Shown: positions 1 to 7,718 of the stretch, piece by piece
How the letters are laid out: each line of letters opens with the position of its first letter
How positions within the stretch are numbered: position 1 is the first letter of the stretch
Assembly (NCBI GenBank): GCA_020024265.1
Contig: JAHHTW010000032.1
Coordinates: 1 to 17,508, forward strand
Source: Anaerotignum sp.
GTDB lineage: Bacteria; Bacillota; Clostridia; Lachnospirales; Anaerotignaceae
Direction: 5' to 3'
Length of the DNA stretch: 17,508 nucleotides
Position numbers and translations under genes: made by a program
Notes under the pieces: generated by a model
What the model was told of the DNA's origin: nothing
Databases searched by the model: none
Seen by the model: the letters and a program-made list of their open reading frames with translations, nothing else

Positions 1-616
1 ATGTCTTTGATGTGGCAGGCAGTGTAAAATGGGTATTGCCGGATACCACAGAAGTAAAAGTAAATACTGCATATGAATGGATCTTTACACCAAATGATAC
101 AAACAACTACAATGTCTTAAAGGGCAGTATCATATTGTATGTGGTAGATGGTGCATTGGAAGTAAAGGGCACACCGAAGCTGAGCAGTACAACGCTGACA
201 TACGGGGATACACTTTCTAAAATTACATTATCCGGAAGCATGCAGGATGACAGCGGAAAGACCGTAGATGGTGTCTTTGCATGGGTAAATCCGCAGGAGA
301 GACCGTCAGCAGGCAACGTATCTGTACAATGGAAGTTTACACCAAACGATACCACTGCATATCAAGTGGCAACAGGACAGGTAACGCTGACTGTACAGAA
401 GGCAACTCCGAAAGGTACACCGAAGTATACAAAAATTACAACAAGCGGAAAAACACTGGCAGATGCAAAGATGACAGCCGAAGGCAATGTCTTTGATGTG
501 GCAGGCAGTGTAAAATGGGTATTGCCGGATACCACAGAAGTGAAGGCGAATACTGCATATGACTGGATCTTTACGCCGAACGATACAAACAACTACAATG
601 TCTTAAAGGGCAGTAT
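1..616 (+). repeat. 486-bp A/B module repeat inside the SLH protein gene
   Basis: Bases 1-130 match 487-616 with about 8 differences (roughly 94 % identity). The offset of 486 bases equals 162 codons, so the repeat is in frame and consists of one A-type plus one B-type module. Only one full period plus a partial one is visible, and more copies probably lie upstream. High identity between copies points to recent duplication or gene conversion. Confidence 0.85.
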
Positions 617-1715
617 TACACCTTATACTGTAAGTAGCGGTAGCGGTGGCGGTGGTAACAATCATAACAAAAATCATAAAAATCAATCCGCAACAAATCA
701 AGAAGGCGCTACAACCACTGTAGAAAACAAAAAAGACGGTACTGTCATTACAACAACCAAAAAACAAGATGGCTCTATCCATAAGGTGGAAGTCAGAAAA
801 GACGGTACAACCACAGAAACGAATACCACAGCCAATGGTACGACTGCTCAGATCACTGAAGATGCAGACGGAAAGATTACAGAGATTTCCGGTCAGGTAT
901 CGGATCGTGATGCACAGATGGCAAACGAGAAAGGAAAAGCGGTACAGATTCCCATAAAGGTAGAAAATGCTTCTTCTACCCAGAAGGCAACCGGCATCAC
1001 CATTGACGTTCCAAAAGGCGGTACTCGAGTAGAAATTCCGGTAAATCGGCTGACATTCGGCACCGTTGCGGTGATGGTACATCAAGATGGTACAGAGGAA
1101 ATATTGAAGCATACCGGTTTGACAGAATCCGGAATTACAGTGCCATTGGGCGAGGATGCAACCATAAAGGTTGTGGATCGCAGTCGGCAGTTCCAAGATG
1201 TACAAAATGGAGATTGGCATAAAAAGGCAGTCGATTTTATGTCTGCACGTGAATTGATGCATGGTACAGATTCTATGCAATTCAGCCCCAAACAAACGGT
1301 ATCTCGTGGGATGCTGTCAACCATATTGTATCACTTGGCAAATGATCCTACAGTAACAAAACAAAGCACATTTACAGATGTATCGGAAAATACATGGTAC
1401 GCAGATGCAATACAATGGGCAGCACAGGCGGGTGTGCTTTCCGGACATCAGGATGGCAGTATGAAACCCAATGACAACATTACCCGTGAACAGCTTGCTG
1501 TGATGCTCTATCGCTATGCAGGCGCTCCGACAACTACAAAAAATCTGAATGGATTTGTGGACGGCAAGGACACAAGTGAATATGCAAAAACAGCAATCGC
1601 TTGGGCAGTCGAAAACGGCGTGATGAGCGGCAAAGGAAACGGGATATTAGATCCAAAAGGTCTGACCACACGTGCAGAAGCAGCACAGATGGTGATGAAC
1701 TTTATCAATTCATAA
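1..1715 (+). CDS. SLH-domain surface protein with repeated adhesin-like modules (5' truncated by window)
   Basis: The reading frame is open from the first base, so this is the C-terminal part (570 residues, numbered from the first full codon at 3-5) of a larger protein. Residues 1-210 are alternating beta-rich modules, each ending in a TPND-type motif. They resemble MBG/Ig-like adhesin modules, although that family assignment is tentative. The B-type module at the window start recurs 486 bases later. A Gly/Ser/Asn linker follows (about 211-235), then a Thr-rich stretch of Asp-Gly repeats (about 240-300), a beta-rich segment, and three SLH domains starting near residues 397, 457 and 518 and running to the C-terminus. 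SLH domains anchor proteins non-covalently to secondary cell wall polymer, so this should be a secreted, wall-attached protein. The signal peptide would lie outside the window. The ligand of the adhesin part cannot be told. It stands alone, followed by a terminator. Confidence 0.9.
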   Translation, partial: VFDVAGSVKWVLPDTTEVKVNTAYEWIFTPNDTNNYNVLKGSIILYVVDGALEVKGTPKLSSTTLTYGDTLSKITLSGSMQDDSGKTVDGVFAWVNPQERPSAGNVSVQWKFTPNDTTAYQVATGQVTLTVQKATPKGTPKYTKITTSGKTLADAKMTAEGNVFDVAGSVKWVLPDTTEVKANTAYDWIFTPNDTNNYNVLKGSITPYTVSSGSGGGGNNHNKNHKNQSATNQEGATTTVENKKDGTVITTTKKQDGSIHKVEVRKDGTTTETNTTANGTTAQITEDADGKITEISGQVSDRDAQMANEKGKAVQIPIKVENASSTQKATGITIDVPKGGTRVEIPVNRLTFGTVAVMVHQDGTEEILKHTGLTESGITVPLGEDATIKVVDRSRQFQDVQNGDWHKKAVDFMSARELMHGTDSMQFSPKQTVSRGMLSTILYHLANDPTVTKQSTFTDVSENTWYADAIQWAAQAGVLSGHQDGSMKPNDNITREQLAVMLYRYAGAPTTTKNLNGFVDGKDTSEYAKTAIAWAVENGVMSGKGNGILDPKGLTTRAEAAQMVMNFINS

Positions 1716-1733
1716 AATCTATGATATGAGAAC

Positions 1734-1769
1734 AAAGCAGCAGCAGGGAATGACTTGCTGCTGTTTTTT
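1734..1769 (+). terminator. Rho-independent terminator after the SLH protein gene
   Basis: CAGCAGCA (1738-1745) pairs with TGCTGCTG (1756-1763) across a 10-nt loop, followed by six Ts. The stem can extend by A-T pairs on the outside. It starts about 20 bases after the stop codon. Confidence 0.85.
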
Positions 1770-1857
1770 ATGAAAAAATCCAAAAATAAGGAGAAATAGT
1801 GACATTGCTTCGCTTTCCCCAAAAAGGAATATAACAAAATATGGATATTGAAAATGC

Positions 1858-1887
1858 TGCATAATTTGCACATAGTGGCAAATACTA
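1858..1887 (+). promoter_or_regulatory. Sigma-G-like promoter candidate for spoVT
   Basis: TGCATA (1858-1863), a 17-base spacer, then AATACTA (1881-1887). This is close to the Bacillus sigma-G consensus TGAATA / CATACTA (5 of 6 and 6 of 7). Transcription would begin near 1894, leaving a leader of about 30 nt that contains the GGAGGG ribosome binding site. In B. subtilis spoVT is a sigma-G gene, so the match makes biological sense. The assignment is by eye only. Confidence 0.5.
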
Positions 1888-1924
1888 GCGATACAACTTA
1901 ATTTGGCATGGAGGGATTTTATAT

Positions 1925-2470
1925 ATGAAAGCAACTGGAATTGTGCGGCGTATTGATGATTTGGGGAGAGTGGTCATTCCAAAGGAAATCCGTCGCACAC
2001 TGCGTATCCGGGAAGGAGATCCTTTGGAGATTTTTACAGACAGAGAAGGGGAAATCATACTCAAGAAATATTCACCCATTGGAGAGCTTGGCACATTTGC
2101 AAAGGAATATGCGGAAAGCTTGGCGCAAACAGCAGGGCATATTATTTGTATTGTGGATAAAGATCGTATCATTGCAGTATCCGGTGGTGCAAAAAAGGAA
2201 TTTTTGGAAAAACGGATCAGCCCAGAAATGGAAGCATGCATCAACAATCGTATGGGTGTTACCGCACAGGAGGGCGATGGGAATTTCGTGCCTGTGCTAT
2301 ATGATCATGAAGAAAATGTATACCCCTATCAGCTGATTGCTCCCATCATTGCAGAAGGCGATGCCATAGGCGCAATACTATTTTTATCCAAAGAAAAGAA
2401 GATGGGTGAAGTGGAAGGTAAGCTGGCACAAACAGCAGCAGGCTTTCTTGGAAAACAGATGGAACAGTAA
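1925..2470 (+). CDS. spoVT: Stage V sporulation protein T, forespore transcription regulator
   Basis: 181 residues, against about 178 for B. subtilis SpoVT. Residues 1-50 form an AbrB-type swapped-hairpin DNA-binding domain (MKATGIVRRIDDLGRVVIPK and on, very close to SpoVT/AbrB). Residues 55-178 match the GAF-like effector domain that separates SpoVT from the shorter AbrB and Abh. SpoVT acts in the forespore as a tetramer that activates or represses sigma-G genes and so shapes spore coat, germination and resistance properties. The start is fixed by the GGAGGG ribosome binding site at 1910-1915. The gene is monocistronic: an SLH-gene terminator lies upstream and its own terminator follows 10 bases after the stop. 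A sigma-G-like promoter sits directly upstream. Confidence 0.93.
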   Translation: MKATGIVRRIDDLGRVVIPKEIRRTLRIREGDPLEIFTDREGEIILKKYSPIGELGTFAKEYAESLAQTAGHIICIVDKDRIIAVSGGAKKEFLEKRISPEMEACINNRMGVTAQEGDGNFVPVLYDHEENVYPYQLIAPIIAEGDAIGAILFLSKEKKMGEVEGKLAQTAAGFLGKQMEQ

Positions 2471-2479
2471 TATACAATG

Positions 2480-2521
2480 AGGATGACAAAGGGCTGTAAT
2501 TGTCATCCTTATTTGTTTTTT
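2480..2521 (+). terminator. Rho-independent terminator after spoVT
   Basis: AGGATGACAA (2480-2489) pairs perfectly with TTGTCATCCT (2500-2509) across a 10-nt loop, followed by a T-rich tail to 2520. Confidence 0.9.
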
Positions 2522-2605
2522 GTACGGATGCTTTGGGATTTTCCAATCATATGAATCGGAAAAAGGAATTTTTTGTAAAGGATTCGGGATTTTCCTGTAT
2601 TTCTC

Positions 2606-2634
2606 TTGCAACAGGGGATTGCTTTTGATATGCT
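2606..2634 (+). promoter_or_regulatory. Sigma-A-type promoter (extended -10) for the M16 protease gene
   Basis: TTGCAA (2606-2611), a 17-base spacer, then TATGCT (2629-2634), preceded by TGA at 2626-2628, which gives an extended -10. The start point would be near 2641, about 75 nt before the coding start. It is the best promoter in the 2522-2716 gap, which holds no gene. Confidence 0.5.
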
Positions 2635-2716
2635 AAGAAAGCAAAAGTGTTCCATGGGCGTATATTTTATGTGATGTGGAATATGCTAATTCCAAAAAAT
2701 GTAGGAGAAAACAGTT

Positions 2717-3982
2717 ATGCTGATGATAGAAACATTACAAAATCATATTCGGGTGGTACTGGAAGAAATCGACTATGTACGCAGCATTTCCTTTGGTATA
2801 TGGGTGAAAAACGGCTCACGCAACGAGCGCAAAGAAGAAAATGGGATTTCCCATTATATTGAACATATGATGTTTAAGGGAACGGAAAACCGCAGCGCAA
2901 AAGAGATCGCAGAGGATATGGATGCTTTGGGCGGGCAGATCAATGCTTATACCACAAAGGAATATACCTGCTACTATACAAGGGTATTGGACAAGCATAT
3001 CCAAAAGGCAATGGATGTTATGAGTGATATGCTGCTACATCCGGCATTTACACAAGAGGATGTGGAAAAAGAAAGAAACGTCATACAGGAAGAAATTTAT
3101 ATGTACGATGATGCGCCGGAAGAACTGGTACACGACTGTTTACAGGACAGCATCTGGCAGGACAGCAGTTTGGGTATGCCGATTTTGGGAACCATAGAAA
3201 CCATTTCCAACATTACCGCAAGCAGTATCCGTGCATACTATGAAAGCAATTATCATACAGAAAATATTGTCATATCTGTAGCCGGACATTTCAAAAAACC
3301 GGATATGATGGCACTTTTGAACCATTATTTTGGCAGCTGGCAGGCGAAAAAGACATATCATCCGTTGGAAACAAAGGCAGACTATCATATCAGCCACATA
3401 CAAAAAAGCAAAGAAATCGAACAGCTGCATACATGCATTGCATTCCCTTCTTTGGTTAGAGAGCATCCTTTGAAATATGCAATGTCTATTTTTCAGACCA
3501 TATTCGGCGGCGGCATGAGTTCCAGATTGTTTCAGAAAATTCGGGAGGAAAAGGGGCTGACATACTCTATTTACAGCTATACCACAGCATTTGAAGATAC
3601 GGGATTATTCTCTATTTATGCAAGCATGAACCCTGCACAGGCAGCAGCCGTGTACGAGGGGATTGCACAGGAAATTCAGGCAATACAAAAAGAAGGAATT
3701 TCCAAAAAGCTCTTAAAAGTGACAAAAGAACAGATGATCAGTAATTTTATTATGGGCGCAGAAAGCACAAGCAATCGTATGACATCCGCAGGTGCAGGAT
3801 TGCTATTGCGTGGAAAGGTGCAGGAGATTGAGGATGTGATTGCCAAAATTGAAGCGGTATCACAGGAGGATGTGCAAGAAGTGATGAAAATTTTATTCCA
3901 AAATCCCAAGGTCAGCTATTCGGCTGTCGGAAATCTCAAGGGTGTGGATTTTCAAAATACGGTAGAAAAACTTTTTTCATAA
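2717..3982 (+). CDS. M16 family zinc metalloprotease (insulinase/MPP-like, MlpA/YmxG type)
   Basis: 421 residues, normal for the single-chain bacterial M16B (YmxG/MlpA) group. The inverted zinc motif HxxEH is at 46-50 (HYIEH) and the third zinc ligand is Glu126 in the downstream EEI segment, about 76 residues further on as in mitochondrial processing peptidase. The C-terminal half carries the conserved GGGMSSRLFQKIREEKGLTY region (from 264), which helps bind substrate backbone. The family cleaves short or unfolded peptides inside a clam-shell chamber. The true substrate here is unknown. There is no signal peptide, so it is probably cytoplasmic. The start is supported by AGGAG at 2703-2707. 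An alternative ATG two codons later is possible. In B. subtilis the homologue lies near dapA/dapG; here dapF lies two genes downstream. Confidence 0.9.
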   Translation: MLMIETLQNHIRVVLEEIDYVRSISFGIWVKNGSRNERKEENGISHYIEHMMFKGTENRSAKEIAEDMDALGGQINAYTTKEYTCYYTRVLDKHIQKAMDVMSDMLLHPAFTQEDVEKERNVIQEEIYMYDDAPEELVHDCLQDSIWQDSSLGMPILGTIETISNITASSIRAYYESNYHTENIVISVAGHFKKPDMMALLNHYFGSWQAKKTYHPLETKADYHISHIQKSKEIEQLHTCIAFPSLVREHPLKYAMSIFQTIFGGGMSSRLFQKIREEKGLTYSIYSYTTAFEDTGLFSIYASMNPAQAAAVYEGIAQEIQAIQKEGISKKLLKVTKEQMISNFIMGAESTSNRMTSAGAGLLLRGKVQEIEDVIAKIEAVSQEDVQEVMKILFQNPKVSYSAVGNLKGVDFQNTVEKLFS

Positions 3983-4157
3983 ATTTCGGAAAGATGGTCA
4001 TACTATGCATACAGATATATCTGTTTTGATACGGAGGTACGGGGATTTGCAATTGCTTGTGCATCAAAGGGGAATACAAAAGGATTCCTTTGTGGTGCAG
4101 ACAAACGGTGTCTTCGTACTTCCATGCTATGATACAAATGCACAGGAGGGCTGGAAA

Positions 4158-4391
4158 ATGAAAATCTGGAATTATATTGCATTGACATTGGTGCTGATTG
4201 GCGCACTGAACTGGGGCTTGATTGGCTTTTTCCGCTTTGATTTGATTACCTCAATCTTTGGTGGCTCCATGTTTTGGCTATCCAGAGTGATTTTTGCACT
4301 GGTAGGGATTGCGGCACTTTGGTCTTTGCGCTTCTATCCGATTATTGAGCATGAGGAAAAGGAAGCTTCTACCATGATGTACAGACAGTAA
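4158..4391 (+). CDS. DUF378 family small membrane protein
   Basis: 77 residues with two membrane segments, about 5-24 and 38-57. The family pattern is clear: GALNWGLIGFF followed by FDLI, IFG and a second helix with R-x-IF-x-LVGIAALW. The function of DUF378 is not established. The start chosen here has a strong AGGAGGG ribosome binding site (4144-4150) seven bases upstream. The frame stays open back to an ATG at 4005, but the residues between are not membrane-like and do not fit the family. It lies 175 bases after the M16 gene and 69 bases before dapF, so it could be cotranscribed with either. Confidence 0.85.
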   Translation: MKIWNYIALTLVLIGALNWGLIGFFRFDLITSIFGGSMFWLSRVIFALVGIAALWSLRFYPIIEHEEKEASTMMYRQ

Positions 4392-4400
4392 ACAACAAAA

Positions 4401-4439
4401 GGCATCTCTTTGAGATACCATAAGGCGGCTTTTGCCGCC
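4401..4439 (+). other. Two tandem hairpins in the DUF378-dapF gap
   Basis: Hairpin 1 spans 4401-4419: GG-C-ATCTC pairs with GAGAT-A-CC around TTT, with one C/A mismatch. Hairpin 2 spans 4424-4439: GGCGGC, loop TTTT, GCCGCC, a perfect GC-only stem. No T-run follows, so they are not ordinary terminators. The dapF ribosome binding site AAGGAGG begins only eight bases after hairpin 2. Possible roles are mRNA end protection, processing, or tuning of dapF translation. Confidence 0.6.
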
Positions 4440-4460
4440 ACTACATAAGGAGGATGTATC

Positions 4461-5294
4461 ATGCGTTTTACAAAAATGGAAGGTTGCGGAAACGATTATA
4501 TTTATATCAATGGCTTTGCGGAAACAGTAGAGCATCCAGAAATGCTTGCTGTGGCAATGAGCGAGCGTCATTTTGGTATTGGGGCAGACGGCTTGGTATT
4601 GATTCTGCCTTCTGAGGTTGCGGATTTCCGTATGCGTATGTTTAATATGGATGGTTCGGAAGGGGAGATGTGCGGAAATGCGGTACGCTGTATTGGGAAA
4701 TATGTGTATGAGCGTGGTATGACGCAAAAGGACTGCGTTACATTGGAAACGGCTGGCGGCATCAAGGTGTTGCGTTTACATATCCAAAACGGCAGTGTGA
4801 TTGCAGTAACGGCAGATATGGGTGAGCCAATATTGGAAGCGGAAAAAATCCCTGTACTCAGCCAAAAAACTCCAGTGATCGGTGTACCATTGCAGATTTT
4901 GGACAAAAGCTTTGCCTTTACCTGTGTTTCTATGGGCAATCCACATGCAGTGACATTCATTGACAATGTACAGGAATTTGATGTGCAAAAATACGGAAGC
5001 GTAGCAGAATTTGCACCCATGTTTCCCAAAAAAGCAAACATCGAATTTGCACAGGTGATTGATCGCACACACTTGTACATGCGTGTATGGGAACGTGGAA
5101 GCGGAGAAACGCTGGCTTGCGGCACAGGCGCAAGTGCAACATTGGTCGCTGCGGTATTGAACAATTTATGCGAAAGAAAGGTACGGATTCAGCTGAAGGG
5201 CGGTACACTGGAAATTGAGTGGAGAGAGGCGGACAACCATGTTTACATGACAGGCCCTGCAAGATTTTCCTTTGATGGTGTTTGGCTGAGATAA
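4461..5294 (+). CDS. dapF: Diaminopimelate epimerase
   Basis: 277 residues, the usual family length (about 274). Converts LL- to meso-2,6-diaminopimelate in the cytoplasm, the last-but-one step to lysine and the source of meso-DAP for peptidoglycan. It is a cofactor-independent two-base epimerase. The two catalytic cysteines are both present: Cys71 in the segment MDGSEGEMCGNAVRC and Cys220 in GSGETLACGTGASA. The N-terminal GCGNDYIYI motif is also typical. The start is set by AAGGAGG at 4447-4453. hflX begins 14 bases after its stop, so the two are likely on one transcript. Confidence 0.97.
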   Translation: MRFTKMEGCGNDYIYINGFAETVEHPEMLAVAMSERHFGIGADGLVLILPSEVADFRMRMFNMDGSEGEMCGNAVRCIGKYVYERGMTQKDCVTLETAGGIKVLRLHIQNGSVIAVTADMGEPILEAEKIPVLSQKTPVIGVPLQILDKSFAFTCVSMGNPHAVTFIDNVQEFDVQKYGSVAEFAPMFPKKANIEFAQVIDRTHLYMRVWERGSGETLACGTGASATLVAAVLNNLCERKVRIQLKGGTLEIEWREADNHVYMTGPARFSFDGVWLR

Positions 5295-5308
5295 GAAAGG
5301 ATTGTAGT

Positions 5309-6598
5309 ATGGCAAAAGAATTACACGAAAACAAAGACACACAAGAAAGATTGATATTGGTTGGCGTGGAAATAGAGGAACGTGACAGCAGACAGAAAAT
5401 GGAAATGAATGCTTGCTTGGATGAGCTGGAGGAATTGGTGGCTACGGCAGGCGCAGAGGTAGTAGCCAGAACCGTACAGCGCAGAGAAAAAATACATCCT
5501 GCACATTATTTGGGCAAGGGAAAAATTGAAGAACTGCAAATCATGCTCCGCACCTATGATGCGACAGGCATTGTATGTGATGATGAGCTTTCCCCTGCTC
5601 AGCTCAAAAATTTGGAAAAAATGCTCGATACCAAGGTGATGGATAGAACCATTGTGATTTTGGATATTTTTGCGGCACGTGCCATTTCCGGTGAAGGGAA
5701 AATACAGGTAGAGCTGGCGCAGCTGAAATATCGTCTTTCCCGTCTTGCCGGAATTGGCGCATCTATGTCCCGTTTGGGCGGTGGTATTGGGACAAGAGGT
5801 CCGGGGGAAAAAAAGCTGGAAACAGACAGACGACACATCAAAGAACGCATTTCGGAACTGCATGCGGAACTGAAGCAAATCAAGGTGCATCGTGAGCTGC
5901 TGCGCATACAGAGAAGCAAAAAGGGGACACCGGTGGTAGGTTTGGTAGGATATACCAATGCCGGAAAATCAACCACATTGAATACATTGACAGAAGCCGG
6001 CGTATTGGCGGAGGACAAGCTTTTTGCAACATTGGACACAACTACGAGAAAGGTGGAACTGCCCAATGGCTCGGAAATTCTGCTGACAGACACGGTTGGT
6101 TTTATACAAAAGCTGCCACATCATCTGGTGCAGGCATTCCGTGCAACGCTGGAGGAATTGCAGTATGCAGATATTTTACTGCATATCGTAGATGCCTCCA
6201 ATCCCAACAGAGAAGAACAGATGCAGGTGGTATATGATACGTTGCATGATCTGGGGTGCGAAGAAAAGCCCATCATTACGGTATATAACAAAATGGACAG
6301 AGAAGTAGAGCTGCCTCTGCCCTTAGACCGCCATGCCATGGAGCTGGTGCAGATTTCCGCAGCCAGAAAGACGGGGTTGACACAGATGCTTGATGCCATT
6401 GAACGTGTATTAAAAAGCTTTCGTCGGTCTATGTGTGTATTGCTGCCTTATACAGAAGGTGCATTGACAGGATGGGTACATGGTAGATGCGAAATTCTCA
6501 AAGAGGAGCATCGTGCAGATGGAGTATATTTGGAAGTGTATGTGGATGAAGAAGCAGAAAACCGTTTGCGTCCATTTGAGGCAAATCCTTTGCAGTAA
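5309..6598 (+). CDS. hflX: Ribosome-splitting GTPase HflX
   Basis: 429 residues, the normal length. HflX binds the 50S subunit and splits stalled or hibernating 70S ribosomes, mainly under stress. The N-terminal HflX domain covers about 20-180 and holds the conserved GGIGTRGPGEKKLE segment with the following helical linker. The G domain starts near 205: P-loop GYTNAGKS 214-221, switch II DTVGF 261-265, NKMD 327-330. A short C-terminal domain follows. The start at 5309 is preceded by an AAAGGA site (5296-5301). A TTG nine codons upstream is in frame, but it overlaps dapF and has no better site. No clear terminator follows. Confidence 0.95.
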   Translation: MAKELHENKDTQERLILVGVEIEERDSRQKMEMNACLDELEELVATAGAEVVARTVQRREKIHPAHYLGKGKIEELQIMLRTYDATGIVCDDELSPAQLKNLEKMLDTKVMDRTIVILDIFAARAISGEGKIQVELAQLKYRLSRLAGIGASMSRLGGGIGTRGPGEKKLETDRRHIKERISELHAELKQIKVHRELLRIQRSKKGTPVVGLVGYTNAGKSTTLNTLTEAGVLAEDKLFATLDTTTRKVELPNGSEILLTDTVGFIQKLPHHLVQAFRATLEELQYADILLHIVDASNPNREEQMQVVYDTLHDLGCEEKPIITVYNKMDREVELPLPLDRHAMELVQISAARKTGLTQMLDAIERVLKSFRRSMCVLLPYTEGALTGWVHGRCEILKEEHRADGVYLEVYVDEEAENRLRPFEANPLQ

Positions 6599-6705
6599 GC
6601 CGGACAGCAAAAAATTCTGATTTTGTGCAGTATCCAAGCACAGAGAGGGATTGGTCTTTTTCGATTTTTGGATCAACAGAGATTTCTGCTGCGGTTTTGG
6701 AAATG

Positions 6706-6725
6706 TTATGGCATTGTTGCCATAA
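6706..6725. promoter_or_regulatory. Perfect inverted repeat upstream of the dipeptidase gene
   Basis: TTATGGCA (6706-6713) and TGCCATAA (6718-6725) are exact inverted copies separated by TTGT. It lies about 43 bases before the dipeptidase start. It could be an operator for a dimeric repressor or an RNA hairpin with a TTGT tetraloop. No T-run follows, so it is not a terminator. I could not find a convincing -35/-10 pair beside it in the 6599-6767 gap. Confidence 0.5.
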
Positions 6726-6767
6726 GATGATACAACAGAACAATAAAGCGGCAGGGAGGAAAGCGCC

Positions 6768-7718
6768 ATGAGAAGCTATGCGGATACACATTGTGACACG
6801 ATTGTAAAGCTGTATCACGATGGGCAGCATCTAAGAAGCAATCGGGGACAGATGGATTTGCAAAGATTACGACAGTTTGGAAGCAACATACAGGTATTTG
6901 CATTATGGATGGAACCATGGTATTATAGCAAAGCCTTCGTACAAGCAATGACATATTTTGATTTTTTTCAATCTGAGCTTGCACAGAATACAGATTGGAT
7001 TGGGCAGGTATATACATATGATGATATTTTGCAAAACAAAAAGCAAGGCAAGCTCTCTGCGATCCTCTCTATGGAGGGCGGGGAAGCGCTGGAAAGCAGC
7101 ATAGACAATCTACATCTGTTTTATCAAAAAGGCGTGCGCATGCTTTCTTTGACTTGGAACCATTCCAATACACTGGCAGACGGTGTGGGGGCAAAAAGCA
7201 AGGGGGGATTGACGAAAATTGGACGCACCATGGTACAGGAGATGCAGAGGCTTGGAATGATTCTGGATGTATCGCATTTATCGGATGCAGGATTTTATGA
7301 TGTGGCAGAATTGATGCAAATGCCTTGGATTGCCAGTCATTCCAATGCAAGAGCGATTTGTGGGCATCCACGCAATTTGACGGACAATCAATTGCGGATA
7401 TTGGGCGAAGGTGGTGGATATGTGGGATTGAATTTTTATCCGCCGTTTGTGGCAGAAAAGAAATCAGTATCTACAGAGGATTTGGTGGTACAGATTTCGT
7501 ATCTTTTGGAAAAAGCGGGAGAAGATGCCGTGGGCTTTGGCAGTGATTTTGACGGAATTGCACAGACACCGGTGGATTTATGCGCAGTGGAGGATATGCA
7601 AAGATTTTTGGAAAAACTGGAAAGAGAGTTTGGCGCATCACTTCTGCAAAAGATTTGTGAGGATAATTTCTTACGTGTGGCAAAGACGGTTTGGAAAGGA
7701 GCAGAAACAAACATATGA
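6768..7718 (+). CDS. Membrane dipeptidase family protein (peptidase M19)
   Basis: 316 residues. The full set of metal ligands of renal-dipeptidase-type enzymes is present: His8-x-Asp10 (DTHCD), bridging Glu103 (SMEGGEAL), His170 (DVSHLSD), His191 (ASHSNAR) and Asp260 (GSDFDG). The 21-residue spacing of the two later histidines equals that in human renal dipeptidase. The family hydrolyses dipeptides, including L-D and dehydro substrates, with two zinc ions. Despite the name there is no signal peptide or anchor here, so it is probably cytoplasmic, perhaps in peptide or wall-peptide recycling. The ribosome binding site is GGGAGG at 6754-6759. Its stop overlaps the start of the next gene (ATGA), so the two are translationally coupled. 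Confidence 0.93.
   Translation: MRSYADTHCDTIVKLYHDGQHLRSNRGQMDLQRLRQFGSNIQVFALWMEPWYYSKAFVQAMTYFDFFQSELAQNTDWIGQVYTYDDILQNKKQGKLSAILSMEGGEALESSIDNLHLFYQKGVRMLSLTWNHSNTLADGVGAKSKGGLTKIGRTMVQEMQRLGMILDVSHLSDAGFYDVAELMQMPWIASHSNARAICGHPRNLTDNQLRILGEGGGYVGLNFYPPFVAEKKSVSTEDLVVQISYLLEKAGEDAVGFGSDFDGIAQTPVDLCAVEDMQRFLEKLEREFGASLLQKICEDNFLRVAKTVWKGAETNI

Noticed and set aside
603..1295. A 230-codon - strand frame opposite the SLH protein gene.
   Set aside because: The translation is Cys/Tyr/Phe-rich without family features, while the + strand clearly encodes SLH domains.
4125..4133. TGCTATGAT as an extended -10 promoter for the DUF378 gene.
   Set aside because: No -35 box, and the start would be only a few bases before the ribosome binding site. 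Too weak to list as a feature.
4005..4157. Longer start for the DUF378 gene at ATG 4005 (51 extra residues).
   Set aside because: No ribosome binding site, residues unlike the family, and a strong AGGAGGG is correctly spaced for 4158.
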